The translations under genes were made by a program, and so were the position numbers. 64,000 nucleotides of DNA from Bradyrhizobium sp. BRP22 (GTDB lineage Bacteria > Pseudomonadota > Alphaproteobacteria > Rhizobiales > Xanthobacteraceae): positions 62,001 to 126,000 of the forward strand of contig NZ_JADYVX010000001.1 in the NCBI RefSeq assembly GCF_020194175.1, in the 5' to 3' direction. Shown in pieces: positions 47,803 through 55,811 of this stretch. Below the pieces are notes generated by a model. The model did not search any database. It was not told the DNA's origin and was given only the letters and a program-made list of their open reading frames with translations. Positions within the stretch are counted from its first letter, which is position 1, and every line of letters begins with the position of its first letter.

Positions 47803-48846
47803 ATGAGCGTTCAGGATTTCACGATAGCGGCCGGTCTTGCCGCGCGGCGGCGGTGGGGAGCGACCGTTGCGATGTTGGCGTTGGTCGCCGTGCTGATGCT
47901 GATCTCGCTCGGCACCGGCCCGGTGCGGCTGTCGCCGCTGACGGTGATCGAGGCCCTGTTCGGTGGCGGCAGCGACGTGTCGCAGGTGATCGTGCGCGAG
48001 ATCCGTCTGCCGCGCACCATTCTGGCGTTCGCGATCGGCGCCATCCTCGGTCTGTCGGGCGCGGCGCTGCAAGGCCTGTTGCGCAATCCGCTGGCCTCGC
48101 CCTCGCTGTTCGGCGCGCCGCAATCGGCGGCGTTCGGCGCCGTGCTGGTGATCGCGCTGGGCCTTGCCGATGTCCGCTCCTATGCGCTGCCGGTCGCCGC
48201 CATCGTCGCGGCGTTCGGCTCGGTGTTCGTGCTGCTTGCGATCGCCGGCCGCAATGCGGGGCTGTTGATCCTGATCCTTGCCGGGCTTGCGATCTCGAGC
48301 CTGGCGGGCGCTGCGACCGCGCTGGTGATGAATCTCGCCAGCAATCCCTTCCTGGTACTCGAAATCGCGTTCTGGCTGCTCGGCTCGCTGGAGGACCGCA
48401 GCTTCCAGCATGTCGCGCTGGCGCTGCCGTTCATCGTTGCGGGTGCTGCGATCCTGCTTTCACAGGCCAGCGCCTTCCGCGCGCTGACGCTCGGCGAGGA
48501 GACCGCGCAAAGCCTCGGCGTCAACGTCGGCCGGCTGCGGCTGTTCGTGATCTGCGGCGTCGCGCTCGGTGTCGGCGGGGCCGTGGCGGTCACCGGCACC
48601 ATCGGCTTCATCGGCCTGGTCGCGCCGCACCTGATGCGGCCGGTGATCAGCCACGACCCGGCGCGGCTTCTGGTGCCGAGCGCGCTCGCCGGCTCGGCGC
48701 TGTTGCTCGCGGCCGATATCGCGGTGCGCATCATCCCGTCGACCAGCGACATCAAGGTCGGCGTCCTGACCTCGATCATCGGCGTGCCGTTCTTCCTCTA
48801 TCTCATCATGCGCGAGCGCCGCGCACTCGGTGGGAGCGTCGCATGA
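47803..48846 (+). CDS. btuC: FecCD/BtuC-family ABC importer permease
   Basis: 347 residues from the ATG at 47803 (GCAGGG upstream), with about ten membrane helices. The FecCD signature parts are IREIRLPRTILAFAIGAILG, LSGAALQGLLRNPLASPSLF, GAPQSAAFGAVLVIALGL, ALTLGEETAQSLGVNVGRLR and GTIGFIGLVAPHLMRPVISH. It imports cobalamin, haem or siderophores. Cobalamin is favoured by the divergent riboswitch-controlled receptor gene. Its stop overlaps the ATPase start (ATGA). The open frame upstream to 47701 has no initiation features. Confidence 0.88.
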   Translation: MSVQDFTIAAGLAARRRWGATVAMLALVAVLMLISLGTGPVRLSPLTVIEALFGGGSDVSQVIVREIRLPRTILAFAIGAILGLSGAALQGLLRNPLASPSLFGAPQSAAFGAVLVIALGLADVRSYALPVAAIVAAFGSVFVLLAIAGRNAGLLILILAGLAISSLAGAATALVMNLASNPFLVLEIAFWLLGSLEDRSFQHVALALPFIVAGAAILLSQASAFRALTLGEETAQSLGVNVGRLRLFVICGVALGVGGAVAVTGTIGFIGLVAPHLMRPVISHDPARLLVPSALAGSALLLAADIAVRIIPSTSDIKVGVLTSIIGVPFFLYLIMRERRALGGSVA

Positions 48847-49616
48847 CGGCGCTCTCAACAGAACGTCTCAACGTTGCGCTCGCCGGCCGCCGCGTGCTCG
48901 GCGATGTCTCGCTGCAGCTCTCTTCGGGTCATCTCGTCGCCCTGGTCGGTCCGAACGGCGCCGGCAAGACCACGCTGCTGCGTGCGCTCGCCGGCCTCAT
49001 TCCCTCCGAGGGCATCATCAGGGTCAATGGCGAGACGCTCGCCGTGCTGTCACTGCGCGAGCGCGCCAAACGCTTCGGCTATCTTCCGCAAGGGCACATG
49101 GTGCATTGGCCGCTGCCGGCGCGCGACATCGTCGCGCTCGGCCGCTATCCGCATGGCGCGACCGATCCGGCGCGGCTGTCTCCGCGCGACGCCGAGGCGG
49201 TGGCGCGGGCGATGCAGGCGGCCGATGTCATGGAGTTCGCCGAGCGGCGCGTCACCGAGCTTTCCGGCGGCGAGCGCAGCCGCGTCGCGCTCGCGCGCGT
49301 GTTCGCGGTGGAGGCGCCGATCATCCTGGCGGACGAGCCGACCGCCTCGCTCGATCCACGCCATCAGATCGACGTCATGAAGGGTTTGCGCGCGGCAGCG
49401 GACAAGGGCGTGCTGGTGATCGTGGTGACGCACGATCTCGGCCTTGCCGCGCGCTTTGCCGATCACGTGCTGGTGCTTTCGCAGGGACGTCTCGCATCGC
49501 AGGGCGCGCCGGCACACGCGTTGTCGGAAGCCGTGATGGCCGATGTGTTCCGCATCAGCGCCTTCCGCGCCGAATATCAGCGCGAGACGGTGATCGTGCC
49601 GTGGGCCGAAATCTGA
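48843..49616 (+). CDS. btuD: BtuD-like ABC importer ATPase
   Basis: 257 residues from the ATG at 48843. Walker A VGPNGAGKTT, Q-loop GYLPQGHMVHWPLPARDIVA, signature LSGGERSRVALARVF, Walker B IILADEPTASLDPRHQIDVM and H-loop VVTHDLGLAARFADHV are intact. The PQ...W.PL spacing and LGRYPH motif are typical of the FepC/BtuD iron-chelate/cobalamin group. It overlaps both neighbours, which suggests strict coupling in a btuCDF operon. A much longer open frame in the same phase begins inside btuC and is not the real start. Confidence 0.92.
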   Translation: MTALSTERLNVALAGRRVLGDVSLQLSSGHLVALVGPNGAGKTTLLRALAGLIPSEGIIRVNGETLAVLSLRERAKRFGYLPQGHMVHWPLPARDIVALGRYPHGATDPARLSPRDAEAVARAMQAADVMEFAERRVTELSGGERSRVALARVFAVEAPIILADEPTASLDPRHQIDVMKGLRAAADKGVLVIVVTHDLGLAARFADHVLVLSQGRLASQGAPAHALSEAVMADVFRISAFRAEYQRETVIVPWAEI

Positions 49617-50446
49617 TCCGCCGGCCCGCTGCGTTCCTTGCAGCATTCGCCTTGTCCACCACAGCCGCGCTTGCGGCGAGCCCGCCGCGCATCGTCTCGA
49701 TGAATGTCTGCAGCGATCAGCTCCTGCTCTCGCTCGCCGATCCCCAGCAGATCCTGGGCCTCAGCCGGTTTTCCCGCGACGCCTGGCAGTCCTTTGCGGC
49801 CGACAAGGCGCGGCGCTTCCCGATCCTGTCGGGTGGCGCGGAGGACGTGCTGGTGCTGAAGCCCGACATCGTCGTCGCCAGCCTGTTCGACAAGCGGGCC
49901 ACGCGCGAACTCTTGAAGGCGAACGGCCTCCATCTCGCCGAGTTCACCGTGCCGCGCACGCTGGACGAGGTGAAGGACCAGATCCGCAAGATGGGCGAGG
50001 TCGTGCAGCATCCGGGCCGCGCGCAGGCCGCTATCGCGAGGCTCGACGCCGCGATCGCCCGCGCGCGCCAGGCCGCGACCGGCAGGCACTATCGCGTGCT
50101 GCCGCTGTCGCGCCGCGGCTGGGTGTCCGGCAGCGACAGTCTGGTGTCGTCGCTCTTGGCCGAGGCCGGCCTTTTCAATCCCGCCGCCGACCTCGGCGTC
50201 GCCGCCGGCGGCTACGCCTCGCTGGAGGCGATCATCGAGCTGAAGCCGGATTTCATCCTGGTCTCGGAGGCCGGCGACCGCGCCGAAGATGACGGCCGCG
50301 CCTTCCTGCTGCATCCCGCGCTGGAGCATTTCTATCCGCCCGAGAAGCGCCTCGTGCTTCCCGATCGTCTCACCGTCTGTGGCGGTGTCATGCTCGCCGA
50401 CGCGCTCGATGTGCTGACCGAGGAGTTGAAGCGGGTGGCGCGATAA
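49601..50446 (+). CDS. btuF: BtuF-like periplasmic cobalamin-binding protein
   Basis: 281 residues from the GTG at 49601, inside the end of the ATPase gene. This start gives a clean signal peptide (GRNLIRRPAAFLAAFALSTT, cleavage near ALAA). The mature protein follows the class III binding-protein pattern: PPRIVSMNVCSDQLLLSLAD, FPILSGGAEDVLVLKPDIVV, a rigid helix near RAQAAIARLDAAIARARQAA, and YASLEAIIELKPDFILVSEA. The opening SMNVCSDQLLL is often seen in BtuF-like proteins. It delivers ligand to BtuCD. Haem or another corrinoid remains possible. Confidence 0.85.
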   Translation: MGRNLIRRPAAFLAAFALSTTAALAASPPRIVSMNVCSDQLLLSLADPQQILGLSRFSRDAWQSFAADKARRFPILSGGAEDVLVLKPDIVVASLFDKRATRELLKANGLHLAEFTVPRTLDEVKDQIRKMGEVVQHPGRAQAAIARLDAAIARARQAATGRHYRVLPLSRRGWVSGSDSLVSSLLAEAGLFNPAADLGVAAGGYASLEAIIELKPDFILVSEAGDRAEDDGRAFLLHPALEHFYPPEKRLVLPDRLTVCGGVMLADALDVLTEELKRVAR

Positions 50447-50522
50447 CTCCATCCCCTCGTCGGTGCGAGGCGGCACCGCGTCCCGCGGTAGCTTAACGAG
50501 CGAGCGATCCATCTCTCAGCTC

Positions 50523-50627
50523 GTCATTCCGGGGCTCGCGAAGCGAGAACCCGGAATCCATTTCTCCACGGGCGCACGCGGCGCGATGGATTCCGGGCCT
50601 GCGCCTGGCGGCGCATCCCGGAATGAC
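50523..50627. repeat. Palindromic repeat, family A (copy A6)
   Basis: GTCATTCCGGGGCTCGCGAA ... GCGCATCCCGGAATGAC with GGAATCCAT/ATGGATTCC inner arms. It occupies about a third of the 339-bp gap between btuF and the DUF938 gene. The rest of that gap shows no gene, and I saw no clear regulatory motif. Confidence 0.92.
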
Positions 50628-50785
50628 GAACGGAGAAATGGGTACGCTCGCCCCGTATTACGCTTCGGGCTACGAACGTAACCATTATGACGGAGCCGCG
50701 CCTAAATTGCGCATTGCGACGACGCGAACGGAATAGCACGATCGTTCTGGTGTTGCGTTTTGTACGACAGGCGAAGGAGAACACC

Positions 50786-51460
50786 GTGGCAGAGTTCGTA
50801 GTGGAGTTCGGCAAGGACGGCGGACGGGTCGAGGCTGATGGCCGGCTGGATGCGGCTGCCTTTCATCGCAACCATCAGCCGATCTGGGCGGTGCTGGAAA
50901 AATTCCTCGCAAGGCGTTCCGGCGACGTGCTGGAGGCCGGCAGCGGCACCGGCCAGCATGTGGTGTATTTCGCCGAGCGGACCCCCGACATCACCTGGTG
51001 GCCGAGCGACCTCAACGAGGCGCATCTGAAAAGCATCGCGGCCTGGCGCGCGCACTCGGGTCTTCCCAACATCCGCCCGCCGCTGCGGATCGATCTCTCC
51101 GATCCCGCCTGGCCTGGTGCTGCGCCTGAAGGCGGCGAGCTGCCAAAGCTGCTCGCGGTATTCTGCGCCAATGTGATCCACATCGCGCCCTGGCGGGTCG
51201 CCGAGGGCCTGTTCGAAGGCGCCGCACGTCGCCTGCGCGACGACGGCCGGCTGTTTCTCTACGGCCCCTTCAAGCGCGACGGCAAGCACACCGCGCTCAG
51301 CAACGCGGTGTTCGACACGTCCTTGCGCAACGAGGACCCCGACTGGGGTGTGCGCGACATCGCCGACGTCGAAAAGCTGGCCGCGCGTGTCGGCCTGTCG
51401 CTTGGCGAGACGTTCGAAATGCCCGCGAACAACATGATTTTGGAATTCGCGCATGGCTGA
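50786..51460 (+). CDS. DUF938 family SAM-dependent methyltransferase-like protein
   Basis: 224 residues from the GTG at 50786, chosen because GAAGGAGA lies 5-12 bp upstream. The Met at 50687 gives an arginine-rich, unlikely leader. Motif I of class I methyltransferases is VLEAGSGTGQHVVYFAERTP. Other blocks are WWPSDLNEAHLKSIAAWRAH, AVFCANVIHIAPWRVAEGLF, LRDDGRLFLYGPFKRDGKHT and SNAVFDTSLRNEDPDWGVRD, which define DUF938. The substrate is not known to me. It is soluble, a single gene flanked by repeats A6 and A7. Confidence 0.9.
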   Translation: MAEFVVEFGKDGGRVEADGRLDAAAFHRNHQPIWAVLEKFLARRSGDVLEAGSGTGQHVVYFAERTPDITWWPSDLNEAHLKSIAAWRAHSGLPNIRPPLRIDLSDPAWPGAAPEGGELPKLLAVFCANVIHIAPWRVAEGLFEGAARRLRDDGRLFLYGPFKRDGKHTALSNAVFDTSLRNEDPDWGVRDIADVEKLAARVGLSLGETFEMPANNMILEFAHG

Positions 51461-51469
51461 TTCCTTCTC

Positions 51470-51572
51470 GTCATTCCGGGGCACCCGAAGCGTGAACCCG
51501 GAATCCATGGCGCAGCATACGCAAGCGGAGAAATGGATTCCGGGCTCGCGCTGACGCGCGCCCCGGAATGAC
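51470..51572. repeat. Palindromic repeat, family A (copy A7)
   Basis: GTCATTCCGGGGCACCCGAA ... GCGCGCCCCGGAATGAC with GGAATCCAT/ATGGATTCC inner arms. It lies between the convergent methyltransferase and peptidase genes. Confidence 0.92.
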
Positions 51573-51589
51573 GGCGGTGAGCGGTGCGA

Positions 51590-53656
51590 TCACGCATCAT
51601 CTGCCCAACCGATCTTCTCCCGCAAGAACCCAAGCCCCAGCGCCGTGAATGCGGCGCGCTCCTTGTTGTCCTTGCCATAGCCATGGCCGCCGGCCGCGGG
51701 CTCGTAGAGATAGGCCTCATATCCCATCGCCTGCAGCTTGGCCGTCATCTTGCGGGCGTGGCCGGGATGCACGCGGTCGTCGCGGCGCGTGGTCGCGATC
51801 AGGATCGGTGGATATTTCTGGCCTGGCTTGGCCGTGTGATAGGCGGAGTAGGTTTGCAGCCAGGCCCATTCGTCGGGCTTGTCGGGATCGCCATATTCGG
51901 CGATCCAGCTCGCGCCGGCGAGCAGCCTGGTGTAGCGGCGCATGTCGATCAGCGGGATGGTGCAGAACAGCGCGCCGAATCGTTCAGGGTAGCGCACCAG
52001 CATGTTGGTGATCAGGATGCCGCCGTTCGATCCGCCTTCGGCTGCGATCCGCTCGGGCCGCGTGACGCCGCGCTTCACCAGATCGGCGGCGACGGCGGCA
52101 AAGTCGTCATGCGCCAGTCGCTTGCCCGCATAGCGGCCGGCATCATGCCAGCGCGTGCCGAACTCGCCGCCGCCGCGGATATTGGCCTGCACGATGGTGC
52201 CGCCGCGCTCCAGCCACAGCTTGCCGAGTGCGGGGTTGTAATACGGCTTCATCGCCAGGCCGAAGCCGCCATAGGCGGTCAGATGGACCGGTGCATCGCC
52301 GGTCTCGGTCGCGGGGCCGGTCTGCACATAGGGGATGCGTTCGCCATCGATGGAGATCGCCTCGTGCTGGGTCACGACCAGTCCATCGGCGTTGAACGTC
52401 CGCGGCGCCTGCTTCAGCACCGTGGGCGCTCCGACCTTCTCGATCAGCATCAGCGAGGACGGCGTCAGCGGGTCCTGCACGTTGGCGAACAGGTCGCCCT
52501 GGCTTTCGGATATATGACTGTCGAGGCGCCAGACATCGACGACGCCGATCTCGGGCAGCCCTTCGAGCCGCTCGCGCGCCCAGCCGTCGGCTGACGGCGT
52601 GCAGATCTCGAACACCGGCTGAAGTTCGTCGAGGATCGACAGCACCAGCCGGCCCGCGGTCCAGAAGAAGCTCTGCAGTGCCCGCCGCGGCTGCGGCTCG
52701 AACACCACGGTGAAATCGCGGCTGCCTGCGAGGAAGGCCGACAGCGACGCGCCGAGCACGGTATCGGGCGCATAGGTCTTGCCATCGACCGTCCACGCCT
52801 CGCGGAGCTTGACGACAAACCAGTCCTGATAGGCGAGCAGCCAGATGCTGGTCGGCAGATCGAGCCTGGTCTTCGCACCCGTTCCGTCGCCGAGCCAGGC
52901 AGTCAGATTGAAGAAATCGAGCCGGTCGACGAACCATATCCGAGGGACCGGTCCGGAATCGTCGACATGGCTCGACGCGCTCATGTGCTCGGGCGGCACT
53001 TCAAACACCACTGGCGCTTGTTCAGCGGCCTCGCCGCGGCGCCACAGCCTGACGGTTCGCGCATAGCCTGACGTGGTTGCCATGCCATCGCCATAGGCGC
53101 TCGACAGCAGCAGGGTATTGTCGTCGATCCAATCGACGCCGCCCTTGGCTTCCGGCAGCACGAAGCCGTCGGTGACGAAGCGCTTCGCGTCCATGTCGAA
53201 TTCGCGCAGCGTCACTGCATCGCTGCCGCCGCGCGACAGTGAGAGGATCGCACGCCGGTCATTTCCCGCGCGCATATGCGTCCAGTTCAACAGCCAATCC
53301 TGGCCTTCGTCGGCGGCGAGCCGGTCGACATCAAGAAGGATTTCCCAGTTGGGATCGGGCTTGCGGAACTCGTCGAGCGTCGTGCGCCGCCACAGGCCGC
53401 GCGGATTGTTTGTGTCCTTCCAGAGATTGTAGAGCAGCCCGCCGCGCCGGCCGACATAGGGAATGTTGTCCGGCCGGTCGAAGATCGCCGCCAGCGTGTC
53501 GCGATCGGCGGCAAAGGAGGCGCCGGCGAATTTCTCCAGCGTCAAGTGGTTCTGCCGCTCAACGAAGTCCAGCGCCCGCGCGCCTTCGATCTCCTCCAGC
53601 CAAAGATGGGGATCGTCATCGGGCGCAGCGATCGTGGGCCTGTCGTCAATGGGCAT
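51590..53656 (-). CDS. Prolyl oligopeptidase-family serine peptidase (S9A)
   Basis: 688 residues from the Met at 53656 (GGAG 9-12 bp upstream). The earlier in-frame Met at 53758 begins at repeat A8. The N-terminal part starts DDPHLWLEEIEGARALDFVE and forms a seven-bladed propeller to about residue 400. The C-terminal alpha/beta-hydrolase domain has AEGGSNGGILI with nucleophile Ser543, IATTRRDDRVHPGHARKM with Asp626 or 627, and AGGHGYGKDN with His658. There is no signal peptide, so it is probably cytosolic. It cleaves short peptides after Pro, though many bacterial members have unproven specificity. Confidence 0.92.
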   Translation of the reverse strand: MPIDDRPTIAAPDDDPHLWLEEIEGARALDFVERQNHLTLEKFAGASFAADRDTLAAIFDRPDNIPYVGRRGGLLYNLWKDTNNPRGLWRRTTLDEFRKPDPNWEILLDVDRLAADEGQDWLLNWTHMRAGNDRRAILSLSRGGSDAVTLREFDMDAKRFVTDGFVLPEAKGGVDWIDDNTLLLSSAYGDGMATTSGYARTVRLWRRGEAAEQAPVVFEVPPEHMSASSHVDDSGPVPRIWFVDRLDFFNLTAWLGDGTGAKTRLDLPTSIWLLAYQDWFVVKLREAWTVDGKTYAPDTVLGASLSAFLAGSRDFTVVFEPQPRRALQSFFWTAGRLVLSILDELQPVFEICTPSADGWARERLEGLPEIGVVDVWRLDSHISESQGDLFANVQDPLTPSSLMLIEKVGAPTVLKQAPRTFNADGLVVTQHEAISIDGERIPYVQTGPATETGDAPVHLTAYGGFGLAMKPYYNPALGKLWLERGGTIVQANIRGGGEFGTRWHDAGRYAGKRLAHDDFAAVAADLVKRGVTRPERIAAEGGSNGGILITNMLVRYPERFGALFCTIPLIDMRRYTRLLAGASWIAEYGDPDKPDEWAWLQTYSAYHTAKPGQKYPPILIATTRRDDRVHPGHARKMTAKLQAMGYEAYLYEPAAGGHGYGKDNKERAAFTALGLGFLREKIGWADDA

Positions 53657-53753
53657 CGCGAGAACTCCAAGGGCAGTCACAGATACTTCGATGTAGGCAC
53701 TCGCACCTGCGCTGTCCAATGGGCGCCATTCGCTCGCCCCAAACTCCGCCGTC

Positions 53754-53856
53754 GTCATTCCGCGGCGCGCGCAGCGCGAGCCCGGAATCCATCGTGCTGC
53801 ACACGCTGCGGCTGGATGGATTCCGGGCTCATCGCTCCGCGATGCCCCGGAATGAC
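53754..53856. repeat. Palindromic repeat, family A (copy A8)
   Basis: GTCATTCCGCGGCGCGCGCA ... GCGATGCCCCGGAATGAC with GGAATCCAT/ATGGATTCC arms. It is the first of seven repeats stacked up to 54950. Confidence 0.9.
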
Positions 53857-53865
53857 AACCTTCCC

Positions 53866-53941
53866 GTCATTGCGAGCGAAGCGAAGCAATCCACGTCTCC
53901 ACGCGTGGCGCTATGGATTGTTTCGCTCTGCTCGCAATGAC
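53866..53941. repeat. Palindromic repeat, family B (copy B3)
   Basis: GTCATTGCGAGCGAAGCGAA ... GCTCTGCTCGCAATGAC with AAGCAATCCA/TGGATTGTTT inner arms. It is separated from A8 by 9 bp. Confidence 0.9.
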
Positions 53942-54478
53942 GATGTGGCTACTTTGGGTGCGACAAATCAACCCGACGGGCAAATCAGCCAAAAGTCTGT
54001 CCAGACTATCAGCGAAAAATATTCCGCTTCCGTCGTCGGGCAAATCAGTGATTTAACTCCGCGCGTCTCACGGCGGATGAGGGGCGGCTCGCGATCGTCA
54101 CGAACGTTGCGGTGAGATGCGGTGGACGAGAGTGTCACGACTGACGAGCGTGGCATTCACGGACGGCGAAGTCGTATGGTCCTGGCGCCCCGACGCTGGC
54201 GCTAAGCGCGCGAGCAGCAAGAGCTGCCGCGGGCGACGGTGGCAAGAAAGCCCGGTCACCGGGGAGAGTACGAAGTAAACCGTAAAACCATCGCGCAGGG
54301 AAAGCCGGAGTTGCTTCGGTTGAACCTGTGGCCCCACCCCCGTGCTTTTTGTTGCACGGGGCCCACGGGTGCAACCGGCACCCGGCTTTCCCTGCGCCCT
54401 CTGATATCGAGGAGGGTGGGAAGTGAAACAAACCTCGGACGCAATGCGCCGCGAGAACGCGAACTCACATCCACTCCA
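53942..54478. repeat. Long dispersed element (family H), about 540 bp, non-coding
   Basis: No convincing protein frame. A direct repeat CGGGCAAATCAG occurs at 53977-53988 and 54037-54048. The right half is strongly foldable: a 16-bp perfect inverted repeat GCGCAGGGAAAGCCGG (54293-54308) with CCGGCTTTCCCTGCGC (54382-54397), enclosing CCCCGTGC/GCACGGGG (54338-54345 and 54354-54361) and CGGGTGC/GCACCCG. From memory, closely similar sequence recurs many times in Bradyrhizobium and Rhodopseudomonas genomes and is often mis-called as short hypothetical proteins. The exact borders are estimated. Confidence 0.7.
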
Positions 54479-54480
54479 CC

Positions 54481-54579
54481 GTCATGCCCGCGAAGGCGGG
54501 CATCCAGTACTCTGCGGCCTCTCGGCATAAGCACGACCGCCTCTGGAATACTGGATCGTCCGCTTTCGCGGACGATGAC
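54481..54579. repeat. Palindromic repeat, family E-like (copy E4)
   Basis: GTCATGCCCGCGAAGGCGGG ... TCGCGGACGATGAC with inner ATCCAGTA and TACTGGAT arms. It directly follows the long element. Confidence 0.82.
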
Positions 54580-54617
54580 AGCGAGCGCTGTTTGACATTT
54601 GAATCAGAAGCCTCCCC

Positions 54618-54693
54618 GTCATTGCGAGCAAAGCGAAGCAATCCATGCTTCCGCAAGCGGCGAAGTGGATTGCTTCGCTGCGCTCGCAATAAC
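54618..54693. repeat. Palindromic repeat, family B (copy B4)
   Basis: GTCATTGCGAGCAAAGCGAA ... GCTGCGCTCGCAATAAC. The last arm carries one change (AATAAC for AATGAC). Inner arms AAGCAATCCA/TGGATTGCTT. Confidence 0.88.
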
Positions 54694-54740
54694 GGGGATA
54701 GAGCGACGTACTCCGACCTATCGCCTACTCCGACGTATCC

Positions 54741-54842
54741 CCTCATCCTGAGGAGACCGCGCAGCGGTCGTCTCGAAGGGCGAGGCTACAGGCGGGGCCT
54801 CATCCTTCGAGACCCGGCTTGCGCCGCTCCTCAGGATGAGGG
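54741..54842. repeat. Palindromic repeat, family G
   Basis: CCTCATCCTGAGGAGACCGC ... GCTCCTCAGGATGAGG with inner TCTCGAAGG/CCTTCGAGA arms. It is the only copy in this window. Confidence 0.85.
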
Positions 54843-54950
54843 TCTAGAGCGTTTTCGAGCGAAGTGGACACCGGTTCGCGTGAAGAAAACGCGTCAAAAC
54901 AAGAATCTAGAGCTTCGGTTCTGATTCAATCAGAACCGAAAATGCTCTAG
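54843..54950. repeat. Palindromic repeat, family D-like (copy D4)
   Basis: TCTAGAGCGTTTTCGAGCGA ... GAAAATGCTCTAG. It contains a 12-bp hairpin, TTCGGTTCTGATTCAATCAGAACCGAA in two halves (TTCGGTTCTGAT / ATCAGAACCGAA). It ends 5 bp from the stop codon of the HPr gene. Confidence 0.82.
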
Positions 54951-54955
54951 CCACC

Positions 54956-55282
54956 TCACACGCCTTCTTCGTTGAACTTGCTGGCGACGAGTTCGGCGAT
55001 GGCGTCGAGAGCGGCTTCGGCTTCGGGACCTGTGGCGGAGACGATGACGGAGGTGCCGGGGCCGGCGGCGAGCATCATCAGGCCCATGATCGAGGTGCCG
55101 CCGACGGTTTCGCTGCCGCGCGTCACCCAGATCTCGGCGTTGAAGCGCTCGACCATCTGCACGAATTTGGCGGAAGCGCGCGCGTGCAGGCCGCGCTTGT
55201 TGACGATCTGGAGTTCACGGGAGATCGCGCCCGCAGGAACGATCGGGCCGATTTCGTTTTCGCCCGAGCCCTCGGCGCTCAT
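54956..55282 (-). CDS. ptsH: HPr-family phosphocarrier protein (PTS-Ntr type)
   Basis: 108 residues, with about 20 extra N-terminal residues compared with a typical HPr. The active histidine is His33 in NKRGLHARASAKF, and the regulatory serine is Ser64 in GGTSIMGLMML, the site HprK acts on. It receives phosphate from EI-Ntr, encoded elsewhere, and passes it to EIIA proteins. No sugar permease is present, so the role is regulatory. The start overlaps the stop of the EIIA gene (ATGA). The order chvI-chvG-hprK-EIIA-HPr is a conserved alphaproteobacterial arrangement. Confidence 0.93.
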   Translation of the reverse strand: MSAEGSGENEIGPIVPAGAISRELQIVNKRGLHARASAKFVQMVERFNAEIWVTRGSETVGGTSIMGLMMLAAGPGTSVIVSATGPEAEAALDAIAELVASKFNEEGV

Positions 55283-55680
55283 TTGCCGGCAAGGACGCGG
55301 CTGGCGATGGTGACGTATTTGCGGCCCGCTTCCTGGGCCATCGCGATCGCATCGGGCAGCGAGCGCTCTTCGCGAACCTTGGCAAGCTTCACCAGCATCG
55401 GAAGATTGATGCCTGCGAGCACCTCGACCTTGGGCCGGCTCATGCAGGAGATCGCAAGGTTCGACGGTGTGCCGCCGAACATGTCGGTCAGGATCGCAAC
55501 ACCATCGCCGCTATCGACGCGGTTGACCGCTTCGATGATATCGCTGCGACACAGATCGGCGTCGTCTTCGGCTCCGATCGTAATTGCTTCAATTTGTTTT
55601 TGTGGGCCCATCACGTGTTCAAGCGCTGCCTTGAACTCGTCGGCAAGGCGCCCGTGGGTCACAAGCACTAGACCAATCAT
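55279..55680 (-). CDS. PTS EIIA component, mannose (ManX) family
   Basis: 133 residues from the Met at 55680 (MIGLVLVTHGRLADEFKAAL). The upstream Met at 55770 gives an unlikely leader. The phosphorylated histidine is His9 in VTHG. VAILTDMFGGTPSNLAISCM and VLAGINLPMLVKLA are typical of the EIIA-Man fold. No EIIB/C/D genes accompany it, so it acts as a phosphorylation-dependent regulator within the alphaproteobacterial incomplete PTS. Confidence 0.93.
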   Translation of the reverse strand: MIGLVLVTHGRLADEFKAALEHVMGPQKQIEAITIGAEDDADLCRSDIIEAVNRVDSGDGVAILTDMFGGTPSNLAISCMSRPKVEVLAGINLPMLVKLAKVREERSLPDAIAMAQEAGRKYVTIASRVLAGK

Positions 55681-55811
55681 CGGAAACTCCTCGCGGGTGC
55701 TTCTTGGTGCACCGCACGAACGCGCCACTTTGACCATCCAGAGGCCCCGCGCAAGAGGGCATCTTGGCAATTTCCCGGAATTTGGGGGCGGAGAAATACG
55801 GGTCTGCCGGT

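Noticed and set aside
47853..49616. A 587-residue protein fusing an unknown N-terminal domain to the BtuD-like ATPase
   Set aside because: The N-terminal 330 codons are the out-of-frame reading of btuC. The ATPase starts at the ATG that overlaps the btuC stop.
53942..54478. Short open frames in the long repeat as protein genes
   Set aside because: They carry no domain patterns and follow the known habit of this repeat to be mis-called as hypothetical proteins. Hairpins explain the sequence better.
53754..54950. Stacked repeats as a CRISPR array
   Set aside because: The units differ in sequence and length, are palindromic, and show no constant spacer size. No cas genes are nearby.
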